From positions 1 to 64,000 of the forward strand of contig DASTMP010000283.1 in the NCBI GenBank assembly GCA_035714085.1: a DNA stretch of 64,000 bases. Direction: 5' to 3'. The DNA comes from JAJVID01 sp035714085. Its GTDB lineage: Bacteria > Acidobacteriota > Blastocatellia > RBC074. Positions within the stretch are counted from its first letter, which is position 1; each line of letters starts with the position of its first letter. The notes under the pieces are model-generated. The model did no database searches. It worked only from the letters and a program-made list of their open reading frames with translations, and was not told where the DNA came from. The position numbers were made by a program, and so were the translations under genes. Positions 1 to 7,262 of this stretch are shown here, piece after piece.

Positions 1-214
1 CCGAAATGAGGCTGGCGATGAGCAGGATGATGACCAGCGGGTTGGCGAATAACAGCAGCAACTGTTTGACGACTGTCGCCCGCTGAACCGGCGCCGGCTC
101 ATTCGGTCCGAATTCGGCCAATCGACGGCGAGCCTCATCGCTACTCAGGCCCTTCTCGGCCAATTCGTGAGGCTGTGACTGAGCGACGTCAGAAATTGAG
201 AGAGTCGAGGCCAT
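1..214 (-). CDS. P-type cation-transporting ATPase, N-terminal part (runs off the window)
   Basis: Only the first 71 codons are present; the gene continues beyond base 1. The peptide starts MASTLSISD and carries the cation-ATPase N-terminal signature (GLSSDEARRRL, then FGPNEP), followed by the start of the first membrane helix (FANPLVIILLIASL). This arrangement is typical of type II and type III P-type ATPases; the ANPLVIILL run resembles MgtA/MgtB-like Mg2+ importers, but the substrate cannot be fixed from this piece. The catalytic DKTGT loop lies outside the window. The ATG at 212-214 has no strong ribosome-binding site. A stem-loop lies upstream at 261-288. Confidence 0.85.
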   Translation of the reverse strand, partial: MASTLSISDVAQSQPHELAEKGLSSDEARRRLAEFGPNEPAPVQRATVVKQLLLLFANPLVIILLIASLIS

Positions 215-981
215 TTCTAAATCAAATCCCACCACTCCAGATCTGCAGCGCGTCCGGCCCCGTGGCGATCGCGCGCGCAATCGCCACGCCCTGCCGCAGA
301 CGCAGCAGATGACATTATTGATCTTAATTACATTTCAGCCTTAAGGAGAAGCAAGGAAGGCGCCAGCAGAGAATCGGCTTGATTCTTCCCAAGCAAAGGA
401 CTTACGCAGCCAGGCGGCGGGAAAAATCTCTCACTCGTCTGGGTAAAAACGCGCGCCGAATGGGCGCCACGATCTATTTGTCACACGACCTATTTGTCAC
501 TTGATTGAGCCGCCTCCTGAAACCGACGAGAATAATCGAAGACCTAAGCTATCAGCGGGCCGTGGCGCCCTGGAAGCGATGCGTCCCAGTCCAAGCGATG
601 CGGTCGCGGCGCGTCACATTAACGCAGGCTGAGGTCGTCGGCTACGACCCTGATAAGCGTTACATGGTCGTTCCGCGCATAACGTTTGTTTCAAGGCTGC
701 AGGACTGGCACAATACTGCGCTAAGGAGCCGGTCAATGAAAGACTTTGTCGGTGGCGATCAAGAAACCGTTCAGGAAATTTTGGCTCTGGCGCTGGGGCA
801 TGTCTCCAACCACTATCGCAAAGGCGTGAGACGGCGAATACAAAGGTCATTGTGGAGGGCTTCAAGGAAGCGAGCTGCGGACTCTGACGAGCGACGCGAA
901 GAAGCCGGAGGCCACATATGTGGGACGATGATGCTGGAGGCGGCCAGAAGCAGGCTTCATCGCCGGCATGCCAGGTTACTC
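215..981. other. Gene-poor interval with a stem-loop
   Basis: No convincing gene. A perfect 9-base-pair stem (CGTGGCGAT, 261-269, with ATCGCCACG, 280-288) lies in what would be the 5' leader of the leftward ATPase, so it may be regulatory. A long rightward frame starting TTG at 505 and running to 1299 is open, but its first half reads like non-coding sequence and it has no ribosome-binding site, so I do not call it. Confidence 0.4.
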
Positions 982-1335
982 TTATTCCTTCTGAGCCGTG
1001 AGGGTGTTTACGTTGTTAACAGCAACGGCCAGGTTTTCGGCTTCCGGGAAATAGGTAACCAGTTTGGCGAAATCCTCAAAACGCTCGATAACCGTCATTT
1101 TAAAGAACTGCGAGAAATAGGCGTCCGCTCCTTCGACGAATTGAACCTGGATGACCGGTTGATTCGCGAGCATTTTTCCAGGAGGGCGGAAAGCTTTATC
1201 GCAACAGCCGCGGATGAAGAAAGCCTGCACTTTTTTTTCATCGGCGCCGTGGCGACAACACATCAAGACCAGATACCTGCCGGTGGTCGTGGGCAGTGAA
1301 ACAAGCCGTTGATTGAACTGGCGGTAGGTGTTCAT
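982..1335 (-). CDS. Hypothetical protein coupled to an HsdS remnant
   Basis: 117-residue frame that I do not recognise. Its ATG (1333-1335) overlaps the TGA (1332-1334) of the upstream HsdS-like remnant in an ATGA arrangement typical of translational coupling, which is the main support. The protein has a CC pair near residues 26-27 (LMCCRHG) and an aromatic-rich middle (AYFSQFF), with no signal peptide or membrane helix. The opposite strand is also open in the same codon register (505-1299), and both strands show a purine-first codon bias there, so composition does not settle which strand codes. It could be the last gene of a decayed restriction-modification locus. Confidence 0.3.
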   Translation of the reverse strand: MNTYRQFNQRLVSLPTTTGRYLVLMCCRHGADEKKVQAFFIRGCCDKAFRPPGKMLANQPVIQVQFVEGADAYFSQFFKMTVIERFEDFAKLVTYFPEAENLAVAVNNVNTLTAQKE

Positions 1336-1568
1336 TGGCGCCAGTCCGCGAATAGCTCCTGCTGCGCCGCCGCTGCGGCTTTTTCGGTGAAGAGTTTGCC
1401 GCTGAATGCGTGTTGTTGAAGAGATTTAAAGAGATTATCAATCGCCTCAAGCGACTTTTTCTGCTTCAGTTCAATTCCCCCCGTGATGGAAGGCGACCTC
1501 CATCCGTATAATTTTTGAACTTGACTGGCGCCGACAGGCCGTTTTTCTCCGAACCTCAGGCCATCCAT
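1332..1568 (-). pseudogene. C-terminal remnant of a type I restriction specificity subunit (HsdS)
   Basis: 78 residues. The C-terminal half has the central/terminal conserved helix of HsdS: a KQKKSLEAIDNLFKSL helix followed by QQHAFSGKLF, the usual end of a target-recognition module. The target-recognition domains, which need about 150 residues each, are missing, and an in-frame stop lies just upstream at 1596-1598. No hsdM or hsdR is visible. The ATG at 1566-1568 is simply the first in frame. I read this as the surviving 3' end of a deleted or recombined type I restriction locus. A small intact coiled-coil protein is a less likely alternative. Confidence 0.5.
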
Positions 1569-1687
1569 ATCGTATGAATCCCGACTGGCGAGTGATCAGC
1601 GGGCGCCACAAAGGACGATCAGCCCCGTTCGTTCATAGCCATAGTACAATTAAGATTCCAAAACGCCTTCCATCGAAAGGAGATTTT

Positions 1688-2647
1688 ATGATCACTGAAA
1701 CATACACCGTCTCACAGCCATATATTTGCGATAACCTCACGATTTTCCTGATTAACGGAGAAGAGAAGCTGCCTGAAGCCTCATTGCTGACCTTGCAAGA
1801 GGCTTTGGAGCAGAAGAAATTGATCGTGCACGAGACCAGGAATGTCAATGAACTGGCGATCGAAAACCTGTCGTTGGAGGAGGTCTACCTTCAAGCGGGC
1901 GACATTGTCAAAGGAGGGCTGCAGGACCGCGTTTTCGCTTATGACATGATCGCGCCTGCACGGTCGGGGAAGATTCCGATCGGCGCCTTCTGTGTGGAGC
2001 AGGGAAGGTGGCGCCCGAGGAGAGCGGAAACTGGAGAAATGGAACCTGATTCTCTGTTTCGATCCGCGGCGGAACGGGTCCATACCAAGGACTTGAAGTT
2101 CGCGGTCCTTGCCGATTGCTCGCAAAGCGAAGTTTGGAACAAGGTGTCGGAAGCTCAGGAAAAGCTGAGTGCGAAATTGGGCGCGTCGGTGAGAGCGCGA
2201 CGTTCCGCGACCAGCCTCCAGTTGACACTGGAAGATGAGAAGGTCGATCAAAAAGTAGAACGATACGTGCGGGAATTGTCGCCCATTATTGGCGCCAATG
2301 ACGGGCGAGGCGGCGCGATCGGTTATGCGTTCGCAATCAACGGCAAGTTCAACAGCGCCGATCTCTACGGATCGAGGGCGCTCTTCAGGAAACTATGGCT
2401 AAAATTGCTGAAGGCCAGCGCGGTCGAAGCGGTCGCCGAATTCGAGGAAGGGAAGAGATTCGATCCCGTAACGGCCAATGATGTCATCGTATACCTGAAT
2501 GACGCAACGCGACACAATCCAGTCGAGAAGCAAGTTACGTCGCGTATCCGATTGATCACCCGGGAGACGAACAAGACCATTGTTCAGGACACCAGTGATC
2601 TGGAGCGCAATGGAGCGTGGGTTCACCGATCCTGCCTGGTTAAATGA
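1688..2647 (+). CDS. ARPP-1 (DUF6569)-like protein
   Basis: 319 residues, cytoplasmic. The start is set by AAAGGAG at 1677-1682, a few bases before the ATG, rather than an earlier in-frame ATG at 1574 that lacks a site. The fold is suggested by a run of features I associate with the ARG-and-rhodanese-phosphatase-associated protein family: a NLTIFLING beginning, LLTLQEALEQKKLIV, VNELAIENLS, a LQAGDIVKGGLQDRV core and the FCVEQGRW motif near residue 100. No catalytic residues have been defined that I know of. The next gene on the same strand encodes an ADP-ribosylglycohydrolase, the partner for which the family is named. This supports the call and suggests a role in metabolism of ADP-ribose or a related nucleotide. 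The 111-base gap holds a large inverted repeat. Confidence 0.75.
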   Translation: MITETYTVSQPYICDNLTIFLINGEEKLPEASLLTLQEALEQKKLIVHETRNVNELAIENLSLEEVYLQAGDIVKGGLQDRVFAYDMIAPARSGKIPIGAFCVEQGRWRPRRAETGEMEPDSLFRSAAERVHTKDLKFAVLADCSQSEVWNKVSEAQEKLSAKLGASVRARRSATSLQLTLEDEKVDQKVERYVRELSPIIGANDGRGGAIGYAFAINGKFNSADLYGSRALFRKLWLKLLKASAVEAVAEFEEGKRFDPVTANDVIVYLNDATRHNPVEKQVTSRIRLITRETNKTIVQDTSDLERNGAWVHRSCLVK

Positions 2648-2659
2648 TGAGAGACCCCG

Positions 2660-2742
2660 CCTGGGAGCGCCGCCCGTCCCTGCATGCGGGTAGCTCCGTA
2701 AGGAGCGGTTCCCTGCAGGCAAGGATGGGCGGCGCTCCCAGG
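2660..2742. repeat. Branched inverted repeat (REP-like)
   Basis: Two 20-base arms (2660-2679 and 2723-2742) are complementary except for one G/T position. Inside lies a second hairpin GCTCC-GTAA-GGAGC (2693-2706) with a four-base loop. No T-run follows, so an intrinsic terminator is unlikely. It sits between the ARPP-1-like and ADP-ribosylglycohydrolase genes and may be a REP-type element that stabilises or attenuates the shared transcript. Confidence 0.75.
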
Positions 2743-2758
2743 AAGCAGAATAGAAATT

Positions 2759-3877
2759 ATGCAAAGTCTACACGTACCTGATTCGCATGCTCTGCCCAGT
2801 GGCGATAACCCTGGAAGCCGGCGAACACTTGAGCGTTTCACCGGTTGTCTGCTGGGCGGCGCGGTGGGCGACGCGCTGGGCGCGCCGGTCGAATTCCACA
2901 GCCTTCATCTGATTCGCAGCAAATACGGATCGGCGGGGATCACAGATTACGACGTCGCTTATGGCCGGCGCGGGGCGATCACCGACGACACCCAGATGAC
3001 GCTCTTCACCGCGGAAGGGTTGTTGCGCGCCATCACGAGGCGGCGTCACAAAGGCGTTTGCCACACGGCGTCCGTGATTCATCACGCTTATCTCCGCTGG
3101 TTTCGAACGCAAGGCGGGCGGAGCCGGTCGCCTTTCCCGCAAGACGAGACGGACGGCTGGTTGATCGGAGTGGAAGGGCTGCACAGCAGTCGGGCTCCGG
3201 GCAATACCTGTCTTGCAGCGCTGCGCGGCGAGGAGATGGGGGAGATGCAGCGACCGTTGAATAACAGTAAGGGCTGCGGCGGCGTGATGCGTGTGGCCCC
3301 GGTTGGCCTGATTGCCGAAGACGAAGAGAAGGCCTTCAGCTTAGGTTGTGAAGCTGCGGCCATCACACACGGCCACCCTTCCGGTTATTACTCCGCCGGT
3401 TGTTTTGCGGCCATCATCTACCATTTGTTGTCAGGACGTTCACTGGCTGAAGCCATTGAACTGGCGCTGCGGATTTTAGAGAGGCCGGAAAACGACGAGC
3501 ATGAAGAGTGCGCGGAGGCTGTTCATCGAGCGGTGGCGCTGTGGCGCGTCGGCGGTCTGAATCCGTCGGCTGAAGTGATTGAACGGCTGGGCGGCGGATG
3601 GGTTGGCGAAGAGGCATTGGCCATCTCGCTCTACTGCGCGCTGGTGGCGCAAGACGACTTCGCGCGAGGCGTGTTGTTGGCGGTCAATCACAGCGGCGAT
3701 AGTGACAGCACAGGGGCGATTACTGGCAACCTGATCGGTCTGGCGTTGGGCGTCGAGGCGATACCTGAAAAATGGCTGGCCGAGCTGGAACTGCGCGCCG
3801 AGATAGAGGCGGTGGCGGGCGACCTGTTCAAGCAGTTCGAGGGTACGGACGCCTGGCGCCATCGTTACCCGGGATAG
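2759..3877 (+). CDS. ADP-ribosylglycohydrolase family protein (DraG-like)
   Basis: 372 residues, about the usual length. This all-alpha, dinuclear-Mg enzyme family removes ADP-ribose from proteins, nucleic acids or small molecules. The N-terminal signature GCLLGGAVGDALGAPVEF (about 29-46) leads to the metal-binding DDTQMT (76-81). The C-terminal metal motif SGDSDSTGA (about 312-320) is complete, so the enzyme should be active. There are about 25 extra residues before the conserved core and no signal peptide, so it is cytoplasmic. It follows the ARPP-1-like gene on the same strand, and that pairing suggests a nucleotide-metabolite or ADP-ribose reversal role. The ribosome-binding site is weak. 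Linear substrate assignment is not possible. Confidence 0.92.
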   Translation: MQSLHVPDSHALPSGDNPGSRRTLERFTGCLLGGAVGDALGAPVEFHSLHLIRSKYGSAGITDYDVAYGRRGAITDDTQMTLFTAEGLLRAITRRRHKGVCHTASVIHHAYLRWFRTQGGRSRSPFPQDETDGWLIGVEGLHSSRAPGNTCLAALRGEEMGEMQRPLNNSKGCGGVMRVAPVGLIAEDEEKAFSLGCEAAAITHGHPSGYYSAGCFAAIIYHLLSGRSLAEAIELALRILERPENDEHEECAEAVHRAVALWRVGGLNPSAEVIERLGGGWVGEEALAISLYCALVAQDDFARGVLLAVNHSGDSDSTGAITGNLIGLALGVEAIPEKWLAELELRAEIEAVAGDLFKQFEGTDAWRHRYPG

Positions 3878-3912
3878 CTCCGGAATAGAATGGTTACGAA
3901 CAAACTAAAAGA

Positions 3913-3940
3913 TTGACAAATACATCTCCGTCGTCATAAA
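3913..3940 (+). promoter_or_regulatory. Candidate sigma-70 promoter for the phosphoesterase gene
   Basis: A consensus TTGACA (3913-3918) is followed after 16-17 bases by CATAAA/ATAAAT (3935-3941). It lies in the AT-rich 267-base gap before the phosphoesterase gene, which otherwise shows nothing else. The call rests on sequence resemblance only. Confidence 0.4.
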
Positions 3941-4144
3941 TTCACCAGGCCTCGTTTCTCGGCTCATTCTTTGGCATAGTGACCCAACTTTTTAGGGGCT
4001 TGATTTTAACAGGATTAGCAAAACGGAAAATTCTCTGCCAGGAAAATATACAACTTATCAGCTATGCCCATCCAATTTACAGAAATCGAGGGTGTTATTG
4101 GGCTAACCGCTGACCACTAACCACTATTTTCCACAGGAGCGCCT

Positions 4145-5365
4145 ATGTCTGTAGGACTGGATAATCTGAAGCACATCGTCGTCCTGATGATGGAAAACCG
4201 GTCATTCGATCACATGCTGGGGGCGTTGAAGAACGTGGATCCGCGCATAAATGGGCTGTCCGGGGATGAATTTAACCCGGATACCACGAACGCGCCGATC
4301 AAGGTTCAGCCGCTCGCCGAATATCAGGGCCAGCTCGACCCAGACCCTGATCATCATTTCCCCGGAGTAAATCTGCAATTGTACGACGGCGCTGCCGGCC
4401 CGCCGGCAACCCCTTCCATGCAGGGTTTCGTCAAGAGCTATTTTCAAAAGCGTCGCGACGTCGACCATTCGCACAAGATCATGTATTACTTCCCGCCGGA
4501 GAAGATTCCGATCCTGACGGGACTGGCGCGCAGTTACTCTGTGTTCAACGGCTGGTTTTCTTCGATCCCCGGTCCGACGCTTTGCAACCGCGCCTTCGCC
4601 CACTATGGGACATCGTTTGGCGAGGTAGGCCTGAACCCGTTTTACCTGAACACGCAGTACCTGAGTATCTACGAACGCATGCTGAATGCGGGCCGCACGG
4701 CCAAGCTATATTACTTCGATGAACAGAGTTCGTCCCTGGAGGTCGTCAATCTACTCAAGAAACAGCCGCGATTGTTCGGGCTATACGAGGATTTCATCTC
4801 CGACTGTAAGAAGAACAAACTGCCGGATTACTGTTTCGTCGAACCGAACTACAGCGACCACGAGGATGACGGCGGCGGCGAGTTGATAGCCTCCGATCAG
4901 CACCCCGACCACCACGTACTGGCCGGTGAGATATTCATCGCCTCCGTCTATAACGCGATTCGTAAAAATCCCAACCTCTGGAAGAGCACTTTGCTGCTGA
5001 TTACCTATGACGAGCATGGCGGCATTTATGATCATGTGCCGCCGCCGGCTTGCACGGCGGACGCCTTCGAAGCTTCCCCGGAAGCCACCGGAACGGGCGC
5101 TCCGTTCAAATTCGACCGGCTGGGCGTGCGCGTGCCCGCGATCGCAGTATCGCCATGGATTCCCAGGGCTACCGTGATCGCGGGACCTGAGGACCCGGTC
5201 AACGGGCGTGTTTTCGAGCATGCCGGCATTCCGGCCACCGTCATGAAGGCTTTTCAGATTCAGGACGACAACCGCTCGCCGCGCGAAAAGGCCGCTGATA
5301 CTTTTCTCGACCTGCTTTCGGATCAAATGAGACCTGAGAGCGATTGCCCGGTGTTCAAAAAATAG
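4145..5365 (+). CDS. Phosphoesterase family protein (phospholipase C / AcpA-like)
   Basis: 406 residues of the alkaline-phosphatase-like superfamily branch that includes phospholipase C and acid phosphatase AcpA. It hydrolyses phosphodiester or phosphomonoester bonds using two metals. Visible motifs are MMENRSFDH (15-23), with the metal-binding Glu/Asn of the nucleophile region, FVEPNYSDHE (231-240), SDQHPDHH (250-257) and TYDEHGG (287-293). There is no signal peptide or Tat motif, unlike many secreted relatives, so it is cytoplasmic or exported by another route. The small basic protein gene follows after 11 bases, suggesting one transcript. A Mg or phosphate role cannot be told from sequence. 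Confidence 0.88.
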   Translation: MSVGLDNLKHIVVLMMENRSFDHMLGALKNVDPRINGLSGDEFNPDTTNAPIKVQPLAEYQGQLDPDPDHHFPGVNLQLYDGAAGPPATPSMQGFVKSYFQKRRDVDHSHKIMYYFPPEKIPILTGLARSYSVFNGWFSSIPGPTLCNRAFAHYGTSFGEVGLNPFYLNTQYLSIYERMLNAGRTAKLYYFDEQSSSLEVVNLLKKQPRLFGLYEDFISDCKKNKLPDYCFVEPNYSDHEDDGGGELIASDQHPDHHVLAGEIFIASVYNAIRKNPNLWKSTLLLITYDEHGGIYDHVPPPACTADAFEASPEATGTGAPFKFDRLGVRVPAIAVSPWIPRATVIAGPEDPVNGRVFEHAGIPATVMKAFQIQDDNRSPREKAADTFLDLLSDQMRPESDCPVFKK

Positions 5366-5376
5366 GAGACACAGAA

Positions 5377-5739
5377 ATGGCCAAGTCAGAAAACATAATC
5401 CGCATTTTGGAACTGCCCTCAGGCGCGTTCAACAAGCATCGTCCCGTATCCGACCTCTTATGGACTCAGGCGGAGAATCTGGCGGCTGCGGTAATAAGAA
5501 TGATTGAGAGCGAGAGGCGGGCGATAGATACTGAAGCGCAGGCGAGCGCCTTCATCAAAAAGTATAGCGCATTCCTGCGCCCGCAGGCCGACGACAAAAA
5601 GCCGGCGGCTTCACTCAATGTCGCAGTGAAGAAGGCCGCGCCTACGCCCAACAATGGCGTCGTGAAGAAGGTAGCGCGTTCGTCCAGTAAAGTAGCCATG
5701 AAGACCATGAAGAAGCCCCCGCGTTCATCCAAGCGATAA
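5377..5739 (+). CDS. Small basic protein with histone-like tail
   Basis: 120 residues, not assigned to a family. I chose the ATG at 5377 because AGGAGA (5364-5369) precedes it. An upstream in-frame start would overlap the previous gene. Residues 1-65 look like a compact helical domain (LLWTQAENLAAAVIRMIESERRA). From about residue 70 the chain is Lys/Ala/Pro/Ser-rich (VKKAAP, KKVARSSSKVAMKTMKKPPR), resembling the disordered tails of bacterial histone-H1-like proteins. Such tails bind nucleic acid or polyanions. It is close behind the phosphoesterase gene. Confidence 0.7.
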   Translation: MAKSENIIRILELPSGAFNKHRPVSDLLWTQAENLAAAVIRMIESERRAIDTEAQASAFIKKYSAFLRPQADDKKPAASLNVAVKKAAPTPNNGVVKKVARSSSKVAMKTMKKPPRSSKR

Positions 5740-5792
5740 TCGGACTCCGGACCCACTGGATCACGGGGCAGAGTCAATAAAAAGGAGATTAC

Positions 5793-7160
5793 ATGCGCCG
5801 ACATACGCTTTTACTCAGCGCCTGTCTCATGCTCTTGGCAGGGCTGGCAGGGCGGGTACACGCTCAAGAAGGCACAATGCATGCCGAATTTAGACGCGAA
5901 GGCGAGGCATTAAAAGCAAATTGCGCCAGCTTCAGTTTCAAATCTCTGGCCGATTGCGCAGACACTCTATTCACCGGCCATCCGATGCACATCGCCGTGG
6001 GCAGCGTCGCGCCGCTCAATGGTTTCGGCTTCGGCCCGGCGTTTGTGAGACGCTGGAATCCGAGCAACAACTGGCGGTTGAATATCAACGCCGACGGCGT
6101 GGTGTCGACCAATGCGTCGTGGCGAGCTGGCGTTTACCTTAAGGCTGTGCGCACGAAGATAGAACCGGGAACCGCAACCGTTCGTCCATTTCCCATCTTC
6201 AACGTCTATGCGCAGACGACGTCTCTGAACAAGATCGCATACTATGGGCTGGGGCCCAATACAGCGCGCGCCGATCAGACCTTCTTCGGCATGCGCGAGA
6301 CGATTGTCGGAACCAACGTCATCTATCCGGTATTCAGGCCGCTCAACCTCGCGCTGCTCGGCGAAGTCGCCGGGCGATTCGTTGACATACGCGCAAGCAA
6401 TGGAAACTCAGTCCCGTCAATCGAGCAGGTTCACACGGAGGCGACCGCGCCCGGCCTCACGCGCCAGCCGGCCTTCGCGCAGTTCGGAGAAGGCGTCAGA
6501 GCGCGTCCCACGTTATTCGCCGACTATCTGCGGCTGAATTACTCGCTCAACTTTCAACAATTCGTCGCCGGCGAATCACGCTTTTCCTTCAGACGGCTGA
6601 CTGTAGATCTGGCGCACCAAATCCCGCTTTACAAGAAGACGCGAAGCCTGTTACCTCGCGACCACAATGGGCCTGACAACTGTTCGGAGAGTTCGAGCGG
6701 CGACCCCGATTGCCCGCGGATCACTCGCGATCGCGAAGGCAGTATCGGATTGCGGCTGCTGATTTCGGAGTCTTTTACGTCCTCGGGAAACGTCGTGCCG
6801 TTTTATTTTCAGCCGACGCTCGGCGGCTCGGACATAAATGGCCAATCGGCGCTGGCCAGCTTCCAGGACTATCGCTTCCGCGCGCCAAACCTGCTGCTCT
6901 TGCAAGGGAGCATTGAACACTCGCTTTATGGGCCGGTCGGCCTTACGTTCCGGGCAGAGACCGGGCGAGTCGCGCTCAGTCGAAGCGACCTTGAGTTCGA
7001 TCACATGGTTCACAGTTATGCGGCCGGGTTGACTCTGCGAGCCGGCGGATTCCCGATGTTGTACGTCATGTTCGCATGGGGAAGCAATGAGGGGACCCGC
7101 ACAATCAGCTCTATGAACACATCCCTTCTCGGGGGTGCCACACGACCCTCTTTATATTGA
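5793..7160 (+). CDS. Outer-membrane beta-barrel-like protein
   Basis: 455 residues. It has a signal peptide (MRRHTLLLSACLMLLAGLAG, cleavage near VHA-QEG), then alternating hydrophobic and polar segments rich in Tyr, Phe, Asn and Arg, as in barrels. It ends close to an aromatic residue (RPSLY). No family is recognised. The C-terminal half has strand pairs such as FRAETGRVALS and YAAGLTLRAGG that resemble the last strands of BamA/TamA-like or transporter barrels. A Cys-rich insert (NCSESSSGDPDC, about 300) may form a surface loop. The ribosome-binding site AAAGGAG lies before the ATG. It sits between the small basic protein and the M14 peptidase genes on the same strand. Confidence 0.65.
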   Translation: MRRHTLLLSACLMLLAGLAGRVHAQEGTMHAEFRREGEALKANCASFSFKSLADCADTLFTGHPMHIAVGSVAPLNGFGFGPAFVRRWNPSNNWRLNINADGVVSTNASWRAGVYLKAVRTKIEPGTATVRPFPIFNVYAQTTSLNKIAYYGLGPNTARADQTFFGMRETIVGTNVIYPVFRPLNLALLGEVAGRFVDIRASNGNSVPSIEQVHTEATAPGLTRQPAFAQFGEGVRARPTLFADYLRLNYSLNFQQFVAGESRFSFRRLTVDLAHQIPLYKKTRSLLPRDHNGPDNCSESSSGDPDCPRITRDREGSIGLRLLISESFTSSGNVVPFYFQPTLGGSDINGQSALASFQDYRFRAPNLLLLQGSIEHSLYGPVGLTFRAETGRVALSRSDLEFDHMVHSYAAGLTLRAGGFPMLYVMFAWGSNEGTRTISSMNTSLLGGATRPSLY

Positions 7161-7169
7161 GGATATTGA

Positions 7170-7262
7170 ATCTTTACATCAATCAATCTCCTCATTATTA
7201 TCCGCAGATGTGGATGAAGCTGATCACCCCCTCGATTCTATCTATTCTTATCACAGCTGTCT
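7170..7262. repeat. 93-base segment duplicated at 56635-56727
   Basis: This block covers the leader and first codons of the M14 peptidase-like gene. The same block recurs at 56635-56727 with 8 mismatches and no gaps by hand alignment. The match includes about 38 non-coding bases before the ATG, so it is a DNA duplication and not just a similar signal peptide. Confidence 0.85.

Noticed and set aside
505..1299. Long rightward open frame with TTG start
   Set aside because: No ribosome-binding site, non-protein-like first half, and the opposite strand has an ATGA-coupled start; kept only as an alternative.
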